64,000 bases of DNA from Leclercia sp. AS011 (GCF_037152535.1 NZ_JBBCMA010000004.1:232195-296194); one strand, 5' to 3'. Positions 10,973 through 20,117 are shown, counted from the first letter of the stretch. Program-made: numbers and translations. The notes: generated by a model from the sequence alone, not told the origin.

Positions 10973-11812
10973 TCAGGCCGCACAATGATTCTTCCGGTAC
11001 TGTAAGGGCGTCTCTCCGATGCCCTTTTTAAATGCGCTGATAAAATAGGTCACATCAGAAAACCCTACCCGCGCGGCGATCTCCCGCACGCTCGCCTCTG
11101 AGTGCAGCAAACTTTCGCAGGCTTTCCGCAGGCGCAACGTATTCAGGTAATCGTGAATTTTCTCTCCCGTTTCGGCATGGAATTTCCGTGACACGTAGCT
11201 GCGGGATTTCCCCAGCTCCTCTGCCAGCGCATCAAGGCTGAATTTTTGCTGGTAATGCTCGTCCAGCCAGAACATCACCTGGCTGGCGATGCCCTGGCTG
11301 TTGCCGGGCTGGCCTTCGTCATCGTGTGGCAGCATGGCAAACAGCCCAATCAGCAGGCTGGCGACGCGCTCGCTGTTCATCGGCGGCGGGTAACAGCTGA
11401 ACAGATGATCGAGATGGCTGTGGCAGTGCGCCATATCCGCCACCCAGGCTTCGCCTCCGCGCTGGGACAGCTTCTGCAGCCGCTGCTGGGTCTGGGGGAA
11501 GTCGCGCAGTGCCTTCAGAACCGCATGCTGATCGAGATGAATAATGGTGCGGCGGTAGTTGGCCTCGGCCTGGGGATCGACCATCACCTTGTGCAGGGTA
11601 AAGGGCGGAAAGAAAAACAGCCGTCCCGGGCGCATTGTGTAGTGGCGATTATCGACAATCGCCACGCCAAACCCTTCTTCGACATAGAGAATTTCCAGAC
11701 ACTGGTGCCAGTGGTGGTAGCGCACGGTGTTGGCGAACAGGCGACTGAACGACACGATGGCGTCGTTCAGGGTAATCAGCTCAAGGCGTTCCGCCGTGGG
11801 TGTCTCACGCAT
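10973..11812 (-). CDS. AraC-family transcriptional regulator of the uronide island
   Basis: This 279-residue regulator has an N-terminal cupin-type sensor domain (about 20-150; HWHQCLEILYVEEGFGVAI and RPGRLFFFPPFTLHKVMV) and a C-terminal pair of AraC helix-turn-helix motifs (about 180-279; LDALAEELGKSRSYVSRKFH and VREIAARVGFSDVTYFISAFKKGIGETPLQYRK). It is transcribed divergently from the DUF2264-permease-GH88 operon, with 166 bp between them, so it is most likely that operon's activator, responding to an imported oligosaccharide or its breakdown product. Mirrored 10-bp half-sites flank a CRP site in the shared region. I do not recognise a named orthologue. Confidence 0.88.
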   Translation of the reverse strand: MRETPTAERLELITLNDAIVSFSRLFANTVRYHHWHQCLEILYVEEGFGVAIVDNRHYTMRPGRLFFFPPFTLHKVMVDPQAEANYRRTIIHLDQHAVLKALRDFPQTQQRLQKLSQRGGEAWVADMAHCHSHLDHLFSCYPPPMNSERVASLLIGLFAMLPHDDEGQPGNSQGIASQVMFWLDEHYQQKFSLDALAEELGKSRSYVSRKFHAETGEKIHDYLNTLRLRKACESLLHSEASVREIAARVGFSDVTYFISAFKKGIGETPLQYRKNHCAA

Positions 11813-11875
11813 AGTGCAATAAAACTCAACTTTTCCCTTTTCCTGCCTCTTTATAAACCACCTTTTTAAATTTCC

Positions 11876-11962
11876 TCAACTGCGGGTTTATTCATCTCTC
11901 ACTCCTGTGACCCGGGTAACATTTCTGCCCCTCGCGGATTAACTATTCTTTGCCGCAGTTGA
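11876..11962. promoter_or_regulatory. Mirrored half-sites, probable AraC-type operator
   Basis: TCAACTGCGG at 11876-11885 and its exact reverse complement CCGCAGTTGA at 11953-11962 face each other across 67 bp in the divergent intergenic region. Perfect 10-bp agreement suggests binding sites for the adjacent AraC-family protein. The right half-site ends 16 bp before the DUF2264 start codon. Confidence 0.55.
11906..11921. promoter_or_regulatory. CRP-cAMP site between the divergent island genes
   Basis: TGTGACCCGGGTAACA matches TGTGA-N6-TCACA at 9 of 10 conserved positions. It sits between the two mirrored half-sites, the arrangement usual for sugar operons under catabolite control. Confidence 0.55.
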
Positions 11963-11978
11963 TTACGAGGACCAGCCT

Positions 11979-13787
11979 ATGTGCGCGGCAAACAAAGAAA
12001 AATCAAATCCGTTGTCATCCCGCCAGGATCTGGTGGCGGCGCTGAACACCCTGCTGGCAGCGGTGGATACCCAGTTCCCGACGGGCAGCTCCCGCTTTTC
12101 GCTGGGTGACACCAGCGCCCACTACGCCACGGAGGTGGCGCAGATGGAGGGGCTCTCCCGGGTATTGTGGGGGCTGTTTCCGCTGATGGCCGCAGGCGAT
12201 ACCACGCCGTTCAGCGATAAATACATCGCCGCCATTAAGCAGGGCACCGACCCGCAGAGCGCAGGCTACTGGGGCGAAACCGGGCCTTACGATCAGCGGC
12301 TGGTGGAGATGGCGGCCTATGGCCTCGGGCTGGCGCTGCTGCAGGACCGACTCACGGAGCGGTTTAGCGAACGCGAGCTGATGAATCTGCACGCCTGGCT
12401 GAATCAGATCACCGACGCCCAGATGCCGGACAGCAACTGGAACTATTTCGCCATCATGGTGCAGCTCGGCTTTAAGCGTGCCGGGCTGCCGTATGACCAG
12501 CAGGCTATCGATCGCCGCTTCGTGATGATGGATGCCTACTATCTGGGGGAGGGCTGGTACTCCGACGGTCCGGGTCGGCCAAAGGATTACTACATCTCGA
12601 TGGCGTTTCACTTCTACGGCCTGATCTACGCCACTATCAGCGGTGATGAGGCCCGGGCGGAGGTGCTGCGCCAGCGTTCGCGTCTGTTTGCCGAAGACTT
12701 TATCTATATGTCTGCCGCCGACGGTGCTTCGGTGCCCTTTGGCCGCAGCCTGACCTACCGCTTCGCGATGGTCGCTTTCTGGAGCGCGGTGGCCTTCTCC
12801 GGGCTGGAGGTGTTCACGCCGGGCATCGTGAAGGGGATTATCCTGCGCCATCTGCGCTGGTGGCAGCAGCAGCCGATAACCGATCGCGACGGGATCCTGA
12901 CCCTTGGGTTTGCGTATCCAAATCTGGCGATGTGCGAGGACTATAACGCCCCCGGCTCGCCCTACTGGGCGCTGAAAACATACCTGATCCTGGCCCTGCC
13001 GGAGAGCCATCCGTTCTGGCAGGCCGACGAGCAGCCGCTGCCCCGGCTTGCCGAAAAGCGCGTCATCCCCCATGCCCAGCAGATCCTGATCCACACCGAT
13101 CATGTGACGATGCTTACCGCCGGGCAGCTGGAGCTGAACAACTACGTCAACACCGAGGCGAAATACACCAAATTTGCCTACTCCAGCCGCTTTGGTTTCA
13201 CCATCGAGCGCGGGCGTTTTGGCCTCAAGCACGCTGCCTGCGATTCCATGCTGCTGCTGGCCGATGGCGACAACTACTTCCGCGGCCGTCGTGAGTGCGA
13301 GGAGGTGCGCGTCGATGAGAACTACATCTTCTCGCGCTGGTCGCCGTGGCATGACGTTCACATTGATACCTGGCTGGTGCCCTTCGGCGAGTGGCATCTG
13401 CGCCTGCACCGCATCAACAGCGCGCGCACCTTACAAACGGTCGAAGGCGGGTTTGCGGTGATGAAAACCGAGCCGCAGCTTGTGGGGCGCGGCAGTTACC
13501 TGATGGCTGATAACGGCAGCAGCGCCATTGTCGATCTCTCACCAGACATCACCCGCCAACCGGACTGCGTAGTGACGCCGCCGAACAGCAGCATCATGTT
13601 TGCCGAATGCGCCGCCATTCCGCTGCTGACCAGCACCATCCCGCAGGGAGAAAGCTGGCTCTGCTGCGCGGTAACCGCGTCTGCACTGAATAAAAACAGG
13701 GCGGAAAGCCCACAACTGGACATCACCCATAACCAGGTCGCGATCCGCGCCCCTGGAAGCGAACGTCAGCTGTCGTTCATTTTATAA
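11979..13787 (+). CDS. DUF2264 family protein, predicted cytoplasmic carbohydrate-active enzyme
   Basis: The 602-residue protein belongs to DUF2264, a family with no established function that I know of. It has no signal peptide. The N-terminal ~380 residues are helical with aromatic- and acid-rich conserved stretches (YDQRLVEMAAYGLGLALL; NWNYFAIMVQLGF; GWYSDGPGRPKDYY), the style of an alpha/alpha-toroid. The C-terminal ~220 residues look beta-rich (WSPWHDVHIDTWLVPFGEWHL). That two-part build resembles many polysaccharide lyases and toroid hydrolases. It is the first gene of an operon with a permease (31-bp gap) and a GH88 enzyme, so a lyase or hydrolase acting before GH88 is a fair guess, not a demonstrated function. 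The ATG follows ACGAGGA. Confidence 0.8.
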   Translation: MCAANKEKSNPLSSRQDLVAALNTLLAAVDTQFPTGSSRFSLGDTSAHYATEVAQMEGLSRVLWGLFPLMAAGDTTPFSDKYIAAIKQGTDPQSAGYWGETGPYDQRLVEMAAYGLGLALLQDRLTERFSERELMNLHAWLNQITDAQMPDSNWNYFAIMVQLGFKRAGLPYDQQAIDRRFVMMDAYYLGEGWYSDGPGRPKDYYISMAFHFYGLIYATISGDEARAEVLRQRSRLFAEDFIYMSAADGASVPFGRSLTYRFAMVAFWSAVAFSGLEVFTPGIVKGIILRHLRWWQQQPITDRDGILTLGFAYPNLAMCEDYNAPGSPYWALKTYLILALPESHPFWQADEQPLPRLAEKRVIPHAQQILIHTDHVTMLTAGQLELNNYVNTEAKYTKFAYSSRFGFTIERGRFGLKHAACDSMLLLADGDNYFRGRRECEEVRVDENYIFSRWSPWHDVHIDTWLVPFGEWHLRLHRINSARTLQTVEGGFAVMKTEPQLVGRGSYLMADNGSSAIVDLSPDITRQPDCVVTPPNSSIMFAECAAIPLLTSTIPQGESWLCCAVTASALNKNRAESPQLDITHNQVAIRAPGSERQLSFIL

Positions 13788-13818
13788 AGCCCTTACCCTG
13801 GATACCGGCGAGGATGGT

Positions 13819-15063
13819 ATGAATAACAAAACTGAATATTACAAAATCAGCAGTTTTATCTTTCTCTATTTCTTTACCTGGTCGGCGAGTATTGGCCTGC
13901 TGGCAATCTGGCTCGGCCAAAAAGCCAATCTCAGCGGGTCGGTGATCGGCACCGTCTTTGCGGTGAACGGCATCTTCTCCGTTATTCTCAAACCGATCTA
14001 CGGCTATATTCTGGATAAGATCGGCATGAGCAAATACCTGCTCTATTTTGTGGTGGCAATGTCCGCCCTGATGGCGCCGTTCTTTATTTATGTTTATCAG
14101 CCGCTGTTAATGTCCAACACCATGCTGGGGATTATTATCGGCGCGCTCTATTTAAGCTTCGCCTGGTATGCGGGGGTGGCGGCGTGCGAATCCTATTCTG
14201 ACCGTTTCAGCCGCCTGAACGGCATGGAGTTTGGGCAGATCCGCATGTGGGGATCCCTCGGCTGGGCGGTGGCTTCTTCGTTCTCCGGCCTGCTGTTTAA
14301 CCTCTCCCCGTCCTACAATTTTATTATGGGCAGCGTGGCGTCGGTGATCATGCTTATCGTCCTGCTGAGCCTGAAGGTAAACACTAATTCGGCCCATGCC
14401 GGTGAAGTGCTGACCAAAGAGAAAATCGCCCCGGCGGATGTCTATGCCCTGCTGCGCAGCCGCAAATTCTGGGCCTTCTGCCTGTACGTGGCGGGCGTGG
14501 CGTGGATGATGTTTATCGCCGAGCAGCAGTTCTCCCGCTATTTCGTCACCTTCTTCGATGATGTTCATCAGGGGAACGCGGTGTTTGGCTATCTGGGTAC
14601 CGTGCAGTCGGGGATGGAATTCGTCATGTACATGGTGATCCCGCTGTTCGTGAATTTTATCGGTGCCAAACGCGGGCTATTAATTGTCGGCCTGATTGTC
14701 GGGGCGCGGTTAATTATCTCCGGGATGTGCGACTCCCACCTGTTAATTTCGATCCTCAAGCCGCTGTACGGCCTGGAGATCTGCCTCCTGCTGGTGTCGG
14801 TATTTAAATATATCGCCGAGCATTTCGATAAGCGCGTCAACGCCACCATGTATCTGCTGGGCTATCAGGCGATGCTCTACGTCGGCAACGTGGTGGTGTC
14901 GTCCCCGGCCGGATATATGTATGACCGCATCGGCTTTGAGCAGACCTATATCATCATGGGCGCCACGGCGCTGACCTTTACCCTGATTTCTGCGTTTACC
15001 TTATCCGCCTGCCAGAGCAAATGGCGCGGCGCTAAAACGCTGAACGTTGCAGAACATCACTAA
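13819..15063 (+). CDS. LacY-type oligosaccharide:H+ symporter (MFS)
   Basis: The 414-residue protein has 12 hydrophobic segments and aligns with LacY almost throughout. It keeps counterparts of LacY Glu126 (AACESY), Arg144 (QIRMWG), Arg302 (GARLIIS) and Glu325 (LYGLEIC), which serve sugar binding and proton coupling. The position of His322 is Tyr, and the acid that should match Glu269 is shifted by one helical turn (FGYLGTVQSGMEF). These changes suggest a different sugar from lactose. It sits between the DUF2264 and GH88 genes, so it likely imports an acidic oligosaccharide, which is an inference from the neighbours. Confidence 0.88.
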   Translation: MNNKTEYYKISSFIFLYFFTWSASIGLLAIWLGQKANLSGSVIGTVFAVNGIFSVILKPIYGYILDKIGMSKYLLYFVVAMSALMAPFFIYVYQPLLMSNTMLGIIIGALYLSFAWYAGVAACESYSDRFSRLNGMEFGQIRMWGSLGWAVASSFSGLLFNLSPSYNFIMGSVASVIMLIVLLSLKVNTNSAHAGEVLTKEKIAPADVYALLRSRKFWAFCLYVAGVAWMMFIAEQQFSRYFVTFFDDVHQGNAVFGYLGTVQSGMEFVMYMVIPLFVNFIGAKRGLLIVGLIVGARLIISGMCDSHLLISILKPLYGLEICLLLVSVFKYIAEHFDKRVNATMYLLGYQAMLYVGNVVVSSPAGYMYDRIGFEQTYIIMGATALTFTLISAFTLSACQSKWRGAKTLNVAEHH

Positions 15064-15091
15064 TTTACGCCGTCAAAGAAGGAATCGAATT

Positions 15092-16279
15092 ATGTTACGT
15101 CACATCACCGAGGAACGTCTGGCCGATATTCCCGCCCCCGTGGATGAGCGCGCCTTTAGCGATGAATTAAGCACGGCGCGCAGCCACGTCCTCGACCTGA
15201 TTAGCCGTCATTTAACGGCGTTCGGCGACAAATTTCCGGCGGAAACCTGTAAGGACGGGTATTACCCGCTGACGGACAACGTCGAGTGGACCACCAGCTT
15301 CTGGACCGGGCAGCTGTGGCTGGCGTGGGAGATGAGCGGTGACGACAAATTCCGCGCCATGGCTGAGAAACACACCCGCTCGTTTGGCCTGCGCATCGCC
15401 GGGCGCAACGACACCAACACCCACGATCTCGGCTTCCTTTACACGCTCTCCTGCGTGGCGGACTGGCGGCTGACCGGTAGCCGCGAGGCGCGCGGCTTCT
15501 CGCTGCTGGCCGCCGAAGCGCTGCTCGAGCGCTTCCACGAGAAAGCGAAGATCATCCAGGCGTGGGGCGATCTGGCGGATCCCGAGCAGGCCGGGCGGAT
15601 GATCATCGACTGCAACATGAACCTGCCGCTGCTCTACTGGGCGACCGAGCAGACCGGGGATCCGCGCTTTGCCGAGGCCGCTAAAGCCCACGTGATGCAG
15701 GCGGCGACGTATCTCATCCGCGAAGATGCCTCAACCTTCCACACCTACTATATGGACGTGGTTACCGGCGCGCCGCGCTACGGCAATACTCAGCAGGGCT
15801 ATGCGGATGACTCCTGCTGGTCGCGCGGCCAGGCCTGGGGGATCTACGGCTTCCTGCTGAGCTACATCTATACTGGCGACGCGACGATGATCGCCCTGTC
15901 GAAGCGTCTGGCTAACTACTTCCTCAACCGCCTGCCGGAGGATCACGTCTGCCACTGGGATCTGGCCCTGGTGGGCACCGACGCCCTGCGTGATTCCTCG
16001 TCGGCGGCCATTGCGGTCTGCGGCCTGCTGGAGCTGGTGAAACATCTGCCGGTGACCGACCCGGATCGCGAGCGCTATCTGGCGTGGGCGAAAGGGATCA
16101 TGTCCTCGCTGACGAAGCACTATCTGATGGGCAAAGAGGAGAAGGGCAACGGCCTGCTGAAGCATTCGGTCTATCACCTCGCCAGCAATAAAGGCGTGGA
16201 TGAGTGCGCCAGCTGGGGGGACTACTTCTACGTTGAAGCCCTGGTGCGTTTTACCCAGAGCTGGAAACTGTACTGGTAA
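15092..16279 (+). CDS. GH88 unsaturated glucuronyl hydrolase
   Basis: GH88 enzymes hydrate the C4=C5 double bond of unsaturated uronic acids left by polysaccharide lyases and so release them from an oligosaccharide end. The 395-residue protein has the (alpha/alpha)6 family signatures: WTTSFWTGQLWLAWE (66-80), HDLGF (111-115), IIDCNMNLPLLYW and WSRGQAWGIYGF. Asp112 and Asp173 are 61 residues apart, the same spacing as the catalytic Asp88/Asp149 pair of Bacillus UGL. There is no signal peptide, so it acts in the cytoplasm on imported material. I took 15092 as the start because AAGAAGGAA precedes it; an upstream in-frame extension overlaps the permease gene. Confidence 0.9.
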   Translation: MLRHITEERLADIPAPVDERAFSDELSTARSHVLDLISRHLTAFGDKFPAETCKDGYYPLTDNVEWTTSFWTGQLWLAWEMSGDDKFRAMAEKHTRSFGLRIAGRNDTNTHDLGFLYTLSCVADWRLTGSREARGFSLLAAEALLERFHEKAKIIQAWGDLADPEQAGRMIIDCNMNLPLLYWATEQTGDPRFAEAAKAHVMQAATYLIREDASTFHTYYMDVVTGAPRYGNTQQGYADDSCWSRGQAWGIYGFLLSYIYTGDATMIALSKRLANYFLNRLPEDHVCHWDLALVGTDALRDSSSAAIAVCGLLELVKHLPVTDPDRERYLAWAKGIMSSLTKHYLMGKEEKGNGLLKHSVYHLASNKGVDECASWGDYFYVEALVRFTQSWKLYW

Positions 16280-16285
16280 GAGAAA

Positions 16286-16313
16286 AGCCCGGTGGCGCAA
16301 TGCTTACCGGGCC
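16286..16313. repeat. REP element between GH88 and kbp-like genes
   Basis: AGCCCGGTGGCG and TTACCGGGCC form a REP stem between the convergent genes and may also act as a weak transcription barrier. Confidence 0.75.
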
Positions 16314-16319
16314 TGGGGA

Positions 16320-16760
16320 TCACGCCTCTGGAATACGCAGCGTCTGGCCCGGATAAATTTTATCGGGGCTGGAGAGCATAGGGCGGTTGGCCTCAAAGAT
16401 TTTGTTGTATTTCGACGCATCGCCGTACACGGTTTTGGAGATGGCGCTCAGGGTATCGCCCGATTTAACCGTGTAGTAGGTGGCTTCATGCTGGGTGTCG
16501 GTGGCGGTGATGGTGTTCTCCACCTCGCTGACGCCCGCGATGTTCCCCACCGCGACCTGGATTTTTTCCTTCTGCTCCTGGGTCAGCCCGTCACCCGTCA
16601 CCACGGCCTTACCGTCATTGACGTTGACCTGCACCTTGTCGGCACCCGGTATGTTGAGCTTCTTAAGATGCTCCGAGACTTTATCGCTTTGACCTTTGTG
16701 ATCGGTCAGGTTGTCCCACAGCTTTTCACCTGCTTCTTTAACGAAGTTAAAAATTCCCAT
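16320..16760 (-). CDS. BON-LysM protein, Kbp (YgaU)-like
   Basis: The 146-residue protein matches E. coli Kbp (149 aa), a cytoplasmic potassium-binding protein with an N-terminal BON domain (about 20-90, [19 protein letters not shown]) and a C-terminal LysM domain (about 95-145, [19 protein letters not shown]...[11 protein letters not shown]). No signal peptide is present, in agreement with Kbp. In E. coli kbp lies elsewhere on the chromosome, so this is either a relocated orthologue or a paralogue; the sequence identity is high enough for either. It is transcribed alone on the minus strand between REP elements. Confidence 0.9.
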   Translation of the reverse strand: MGIFNFVKEAGEKLWDNLTDHKGQSDKVSEHLKKLNIPGADKVQVNVNDGKAVVTGDGLTQEQKEKIQVAVGNIAGVSEVENTITATDTQHEATYYTVKSGDTLSAISKTVYGDASKYNKIFEANRPMLSSPDKIYPGQTLRIPEA

Positions 16761-16821
16761 TCCTTCCTCCAGATAACAATGAAATCAGGAATAAGCATAG
16801 CAGGTGCGCTTTAAGGTGATA

Positions 16822-16929
16822 AAAAAAGCCCGGTAGCGCTGTGCGTACCGGGCTTCTGTTTTGCCCGGTGGCGCTACGCTTACCGGGCCTACAAGACCGT
16901 AGGCCGGGCAAACGCAGTGCCGCCCGGCG
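16822..16929. repeat. Three REP units (BIME); first doubles as terminator of ygiN
   Basis: Stems lie at about 16827-16854, 16862-16891 and 16898-16929. Read on the minus strand, the first is AAGCCCGGTA...TACCGGGC followed by seven T residues (16821-16827), so it should end transcription from mdaB-ygiN. The cluster also marks the right edge of the island. Confidence 0.85.
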
Positions 16930-16941
16930 ATACTGCGGAGG

Positions 16942-17256
16942 TTAAACCCCGTTCTCCAGAATACGGATATGCGTTTCCAGAACATCCCCTTTCACCGCCT
17001 CGCTCCACGCTTTCATGTGCGGAGTCTGCAGGTGGGCTTCGAGGTGGGCCACGGTTTCCCACAGCTCAACCATCACAATGGAGTCCGGGGCGGTAGTCTG
17101 GAAGCTGACGCCTGCGGCGGTGTCCACCATCGGCGCGTAGCCGTGGCAGCCTGCCTCTTCCAGAACGGTTGGGATAATTTTTGCGAACTGATCCAGCACC
17201 GCCTGACGGTGATGTTGCCCAGGACGGGTGCGAATTTCAGCAATAACGGTAAGCAT
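16942..17256 (-). CDS. ygiN: Quinol monooxygenase YgiN
   Basis: YgiN oxidises menadiol to menadione and is thought to work in a quinone redox cycle with MdaB. The 104-residue protein is a single ABM (antibiotic biosynthesis monooxygenase) ferredoxin-like domain, with MLTVIAEIRTRPGQHH at the start and VMVELWETVAHLEAHLQTPHMK in the middle. I chose the third possible ATG: AGGAG lies 8 bp before it but only 2 bp before the preceding ATG, and E. coli YgiN starts at the same residue. mdaB ends 29 bp upstream. Confidence 0.95.
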   Translation of the reverse strand: MLTVIAEIRTRPGQHHRQAVLDQFAKIIPTVLEEAGCHGYAPMVDTAAGVSFQTTAPDSIVMVELWETVAHLEAHLQTPHMKAWSEAVKGDVLETHIRILENGV

Positions 17257-17285
17257 GGTCATTTCTCCTGATAACATGCCAACAG

Positions 17286-17867
17286 TTAAGCAAAAATTTC
17301 CGCGAGATGCTTGCGATATTCTGCGATATAGCGTGGCACATCCGGCATTTTAATCACGTCGTTGGTGATAAAGGTTGGCAGCGCCTCCATTCCCAGGAAC
17401 TGGTTGGCCTTATGGAACGGCAGGTAGACACCGTCAACGCCCACGCCGTGGAAGAACTGATCTTCTTCGGTAAAGGCTTCCATCGGCGCGTTCCAGGTCA
17501 GGGAGAGCATGTACTTTTTCCCCTGGATCAGGCCGCCGGAGCCGTATTTCTTCGACGCATCAGAGCGGGTGCGACCGTCGCTGGCATACAGCGCGCCGTG
17601 GCCTTCGGTAAAGACGTCGTCCATGTACTTTTTCACGGTCCATGGCGCGCCCATCCACCAGCCAGGCATCTGCCAGATCACCACGTCGGCCCAGAGGAAG
17701 TTCTGCACTTCGGCCTGGATATCGTACTCACCGTCGGTGCGCACGACCTTAACATCATGCCCGGCGTCGCGCAGGAAGCCGTCCGCGACCTCGGTCAGGG
17801 TGTCATTCAGTTGGCCATTAGAGTGGGCGAATTTTTTCGCGCCGTTGATAATCAGGATATTGCTCAT
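17286..17867 (-). CDS. mdaB: NADPH:quinone oxidoreductase MdaB
   Basis: MdaB is an FAD-dependent, two-electron quinone reductase with a flavodoxin-like fold that limits semiquinone formation. The 193 residues show the N-terminal nucleotide motif SNILIINGAKKFAHSNGQLND, the WQMPGWWMGAPWTVKKYMDDV segment that packs on the flavin, and YLPFHKANQFLGM near the C terminus. It precedes ygiN on the same strand, a conserved pair. E. coli has ygiZ between mdaB and qseC; here only 106 bp separate them. Confidence 0.96.
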   Translation of the reverse strand: MSNILIINGAKKFAHSNGQLNDTLTEVADGFLRDAGHDVKVVRTDGEYDIQAEVQNFLWADVVIWQMPGWWMGAPWTVKKYMDDVFTEGHGALYASDGRTRSDASKKYGSGGLIQGKKYMLSLTWNAPMEAFTEEDQFFHGVGVDGVYLPFHKANQFLGMEALPTFITNDVIKMPDVPRYIAEYRKHLAEIFA

Positions 17868-17973
17868 TAAGTTGTCCTCAGAGTAGCGAGTCTGAGGGCC
17901 ATTCTACGCGCGACAGCGGTGCGGTGAAATTAGCAAAATGTGCAAAGTCTTTTGCTGAAACAGCAATAATACC

Positions 17974-19323
17974 TTACCAGCCGATCCTGACTTCAAATCC
18001 ACCATTCTGCCCGTTGCCGAGCGTGACCCTCATCCGGTGCAGCGTGGCGATGCGCTTCACAATCGACAGCCCCAGGCCGCTGCCGGTCTGATCCTGACCG
18101 GGCGGACGATAAAAACGCTCTCCGATCCGCGCCAGAGCCTCGGGGGCAATGCCCGGACCGGTGTCGCGCACGGTAAAGCTGTGGGTGTCGAGTGTCACCT
18201 CCACCCGGCTGCCGCGCGGGCTGTAGCGCACGGCGTTATCCAGCAGGTTACGCACCAGCAGGCTCAGGAGTAAGGGTTGCCCGGGGCGGGTGATCAGTGG
18301 GTCGTTGATGGTCAGGCGAATGTCGATCCCGGCCTGCTGCGCCGGGTGATAGCACTCCATCACCGCCGACTGGAGTAGATCGGCCATGTTCAGGGTTTCG
18401 ACATCGTCCAGATTGTCCAGCGAATCCAGGCGCGACAGCGTCAGGAGCTGTTCCACCAGCCGCGAGGCCCGGTCAATGCCGGTGTGCAGCTGGGTCAGGG
18501 CTTTCGCCTGCGCCTGCGGGTCGTCCAGCGACAGTTGCGCCACCTCGGTCTGCACCTTCAGGGCGGTCAGCGGACTGCGCAGCTCGTGGGCGGCATCTGA
18601 GGTGAAGCGGCGCTCCCGGGCCATCATTTGCTGGGTACGGGTGAAAAGCTGATTCAGGGCGTCCACCAGGGGGCGAACCTCCACAGGCACGCCGTGCGTC
18701 GCCAGCCGGTCGGTGGCATCCGGGGAGCGGGCGCGCAGGGTCTGGGTCAGCTTTTTCAGTGGCCAGAGTTCGCGGCTCAACAGGACAATCAGCAACAGCA
18801 GCATTACCGGCAGGGCCACCAGCCACGGCGTGAGCTGCGATCTGACCACCTCCAGGGCCATCTCCTGGCGGTACTCCCGCTCCTGGCCAACCACCACCCG
18901 GTACTTGCCGTCCGGCGCGGTGAGCCATAAGAAGCGCCATTCGTCGTTATCGTCGTTGAGCTGGCCGTTATCAAAGCCTTCCCGGCGATAGTGATACGGA
19001 ATATCGCGCCCGTTTTCACCGTCGTTGAGCACCATTTTGCCGTCGGGGGTGAAGATGGCAAAGGCCAGGGCATCGTCATCCAGATGCCCGTGTTTCGCCT
19101 TTTTCGGCACCTCGCGCATCCGCTGCGGGGCGCGGATCTCATCCAGATCCATGGTCAGCAGCCTTTTGGCAAACAGCATCTGCTGGGTGTCGAACAGCTT
19201 ATCGAGCTTGTCGCTGGTCTGGTGCCAGGCGACAAGGCTGGCGGCAAACCACGCCGTCAGCGACAGGAGCAGGAACAGCAGCGTCAGGCGCAGCTTGAGG
19301 CTGAGGCGTTGGGTCAGTTTCAT
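17974..19323 (-). CDS. qseC: Sensor histidine kinase QseC
   Basis: QseC is the inner-membrane sensor of the QseBC system, linked to autoinducer-3/adrenergic signals and to cross-talk with PmrB. The 449-residue protein has TM1 at about 11-31, a ~125-residue periplasmic sensor, TM2 at about 160-182, a HAMP-like linker, a HisKA box with the phospho-acceptor in [19 protein letters not shown], and an HATPase domain with N ([12 protein letters not shown]), G1 ([11 protein letters not shown]) and G2 ([13 protein letters not shown]) boxes. It overlaps the end of qseB by 4 bp, so the two are co-translated. Confidence 0.96.
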   Translation of the reverse strand: MKLTQRLSLKLRLTLLFLLLSLTAWFAASLVAWHQTSDKLDKLFDTQQMLFAKRLLTMDLDEIRAPQRMREVPKKAKHGHLDDDALAFAIFTPDGKMVLNDGENGRDIPYHYRREGFDNGQLNDDNDEWRFLWLTAPDGKYRVVVGQEREYRQEMALEVVRSQLTPWLVALPVMLLLLIVLLSRELWPLKKLTQTLRARSPDATDRLATHGVPVEVRPLVDALNQLFTRTQQMMARERRFTSDAAHELRSPLTALKVQTEVAQLSLDDPQAQAKALTQLHTGIDRASRLVEQLLTLSRLDSLDNLDDVETLNMADLLQSAVMECYHPAQQAGIDIRLTINDPLITRPGQPLLLSLLVRNLLDNAVRYSPRGSRVEVTLDTHSFTVRDTGPGIAPEALARIGERFYRPPGQDQTGSGLGLSIVKRIATLHRMRVTLGNGQNGGFEVRIGW

Positions 19324-19979
19324 GCGTCACCCAGGGTATAACCGATGCCGTGCACGGTGCGGATAAAATCGCTGCCGAGCTTGCGGCGCAGATGATGAAC
19401 GTGGACTTCGATGGCGTTGCTCGAGACATCGTCGTCCCAGGTATAGAGCTTCTCTTCAATCAGCTTGCGCGGCAGCACGCGGCCCGCATTGCGCATCAAC
19501 AGCTCCAGCAGGGCGAACTCTTTCGGCTTGAGCACCAGGGTGTCGCCGTTGAGGCTGGCCACCAGACGAGTCGGATCGAGCGTCACGCCCCCGTGACGCA
19601 GTTCGCTGCGCGCCTGCCCGTGGCTGCGGCGCACCAGGGCCTCAAGGCGGGCGGCCACTTCGATCAGCGCAAAGGGTTTGCAGAGGTAATCGTCGGCCCC
19701 GAGGCGCAGCCCCTCGACGCGCTGGTCGAGCGCATCCCGCGCGGTGAGGATCAGCACCGGCTCGCTGCGGCCCTGTTCCCGCCACTCGCGCAGGATCTGC
19801 AGCCCGTCGATGCCGGGCAGGGTCAGGTCGAGCACCACGGCATCATAGGGGGCGCTGTAGAGCGCCGCTCTGCCGGTTTCGCCCTCGGTAAACCAGTCCA
19901 GGCTAAAGCCCAGTTTCGTCAGCCCGGCCTTAATACCGTCGCCTATCAGCTTGTCGTCTTCTACCAGTAAAATGCGCAT
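19320..19979 (-). CDS. qseB: Response regulator QseB
   Basis: QseB is an OmpR/PhoB-type DNA-binding response regulator that acts on flagellar and virulence genes in E. coli and autoregulates. The 219 residues have the receiver acid patch (EDDK near residue 7-10), phospho-acceptor Asp51 in [11 protein letters not shown], switch Lys in the LCKPF motif, and a C-terminal winged helix ([16 protein letters not shown]). It is divergent from ygiW, and the 138-bp intergenic region holds a direct-repeat site that suits this family. Confidence 0.96.
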   Translation of the reverse strand: MRILLVEDDKLIGDGIKAGLTKLGFSLDWFTEGETGRAALYSAPYDAVVLDLTLPGIDGLQILREWREQGRSEPVLILTARDALDQRVEGLRLGADDYLCKPFALIEVAARLEALVRRSHGQARSELRHGGVTLDPTRLVASLNGDTLVLKPKEFALLELLMRNAGRVLPRKLIEEKLYTWDDDVSSNAIEVHVHHLRRKLGSDFIRTVHGIGYTLGDA

Positions 19980-20051
19980 GTTCCCTCCCTGTTGCGGCCA
20001 GTAAACCCTCTCTAACCTTCGGCTGTACAGTAAAAAAATTTAAATTTTCCG

Positions 20052-20069
20052 CTTAAGAAGTTGTTAAGG
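20052..20069. promoter_or_regulatory. QseB/PmrA-type direct-repeat box
   Basis: CTTAAG and GTTAAG start 11 bp apart (20052 and 20063). The PmrA/QseB consensus as I recall it is (C/T)TTAA(G/T)-N5-(C/T)TTAA(G/T); the site differs at one position. Lying between qseB and ygiW, it suits autoregulation and control of ygiW. Confidence 0.55.
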
Positions 20070-20117
20070 TTTACCCTGTTTAATGGACTGCGAAACGACA
20101 TTAAAGGGAGAGTTAAG

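Noticed and set aside
12015..13409. 464-residue open frame antisense to the DUF2264 gene
   Set aside because: It has no family resemblance, no ribosome site, and mirrors a gene with clear protein motifs; GC-rich genes commonly leave open antisense frames.
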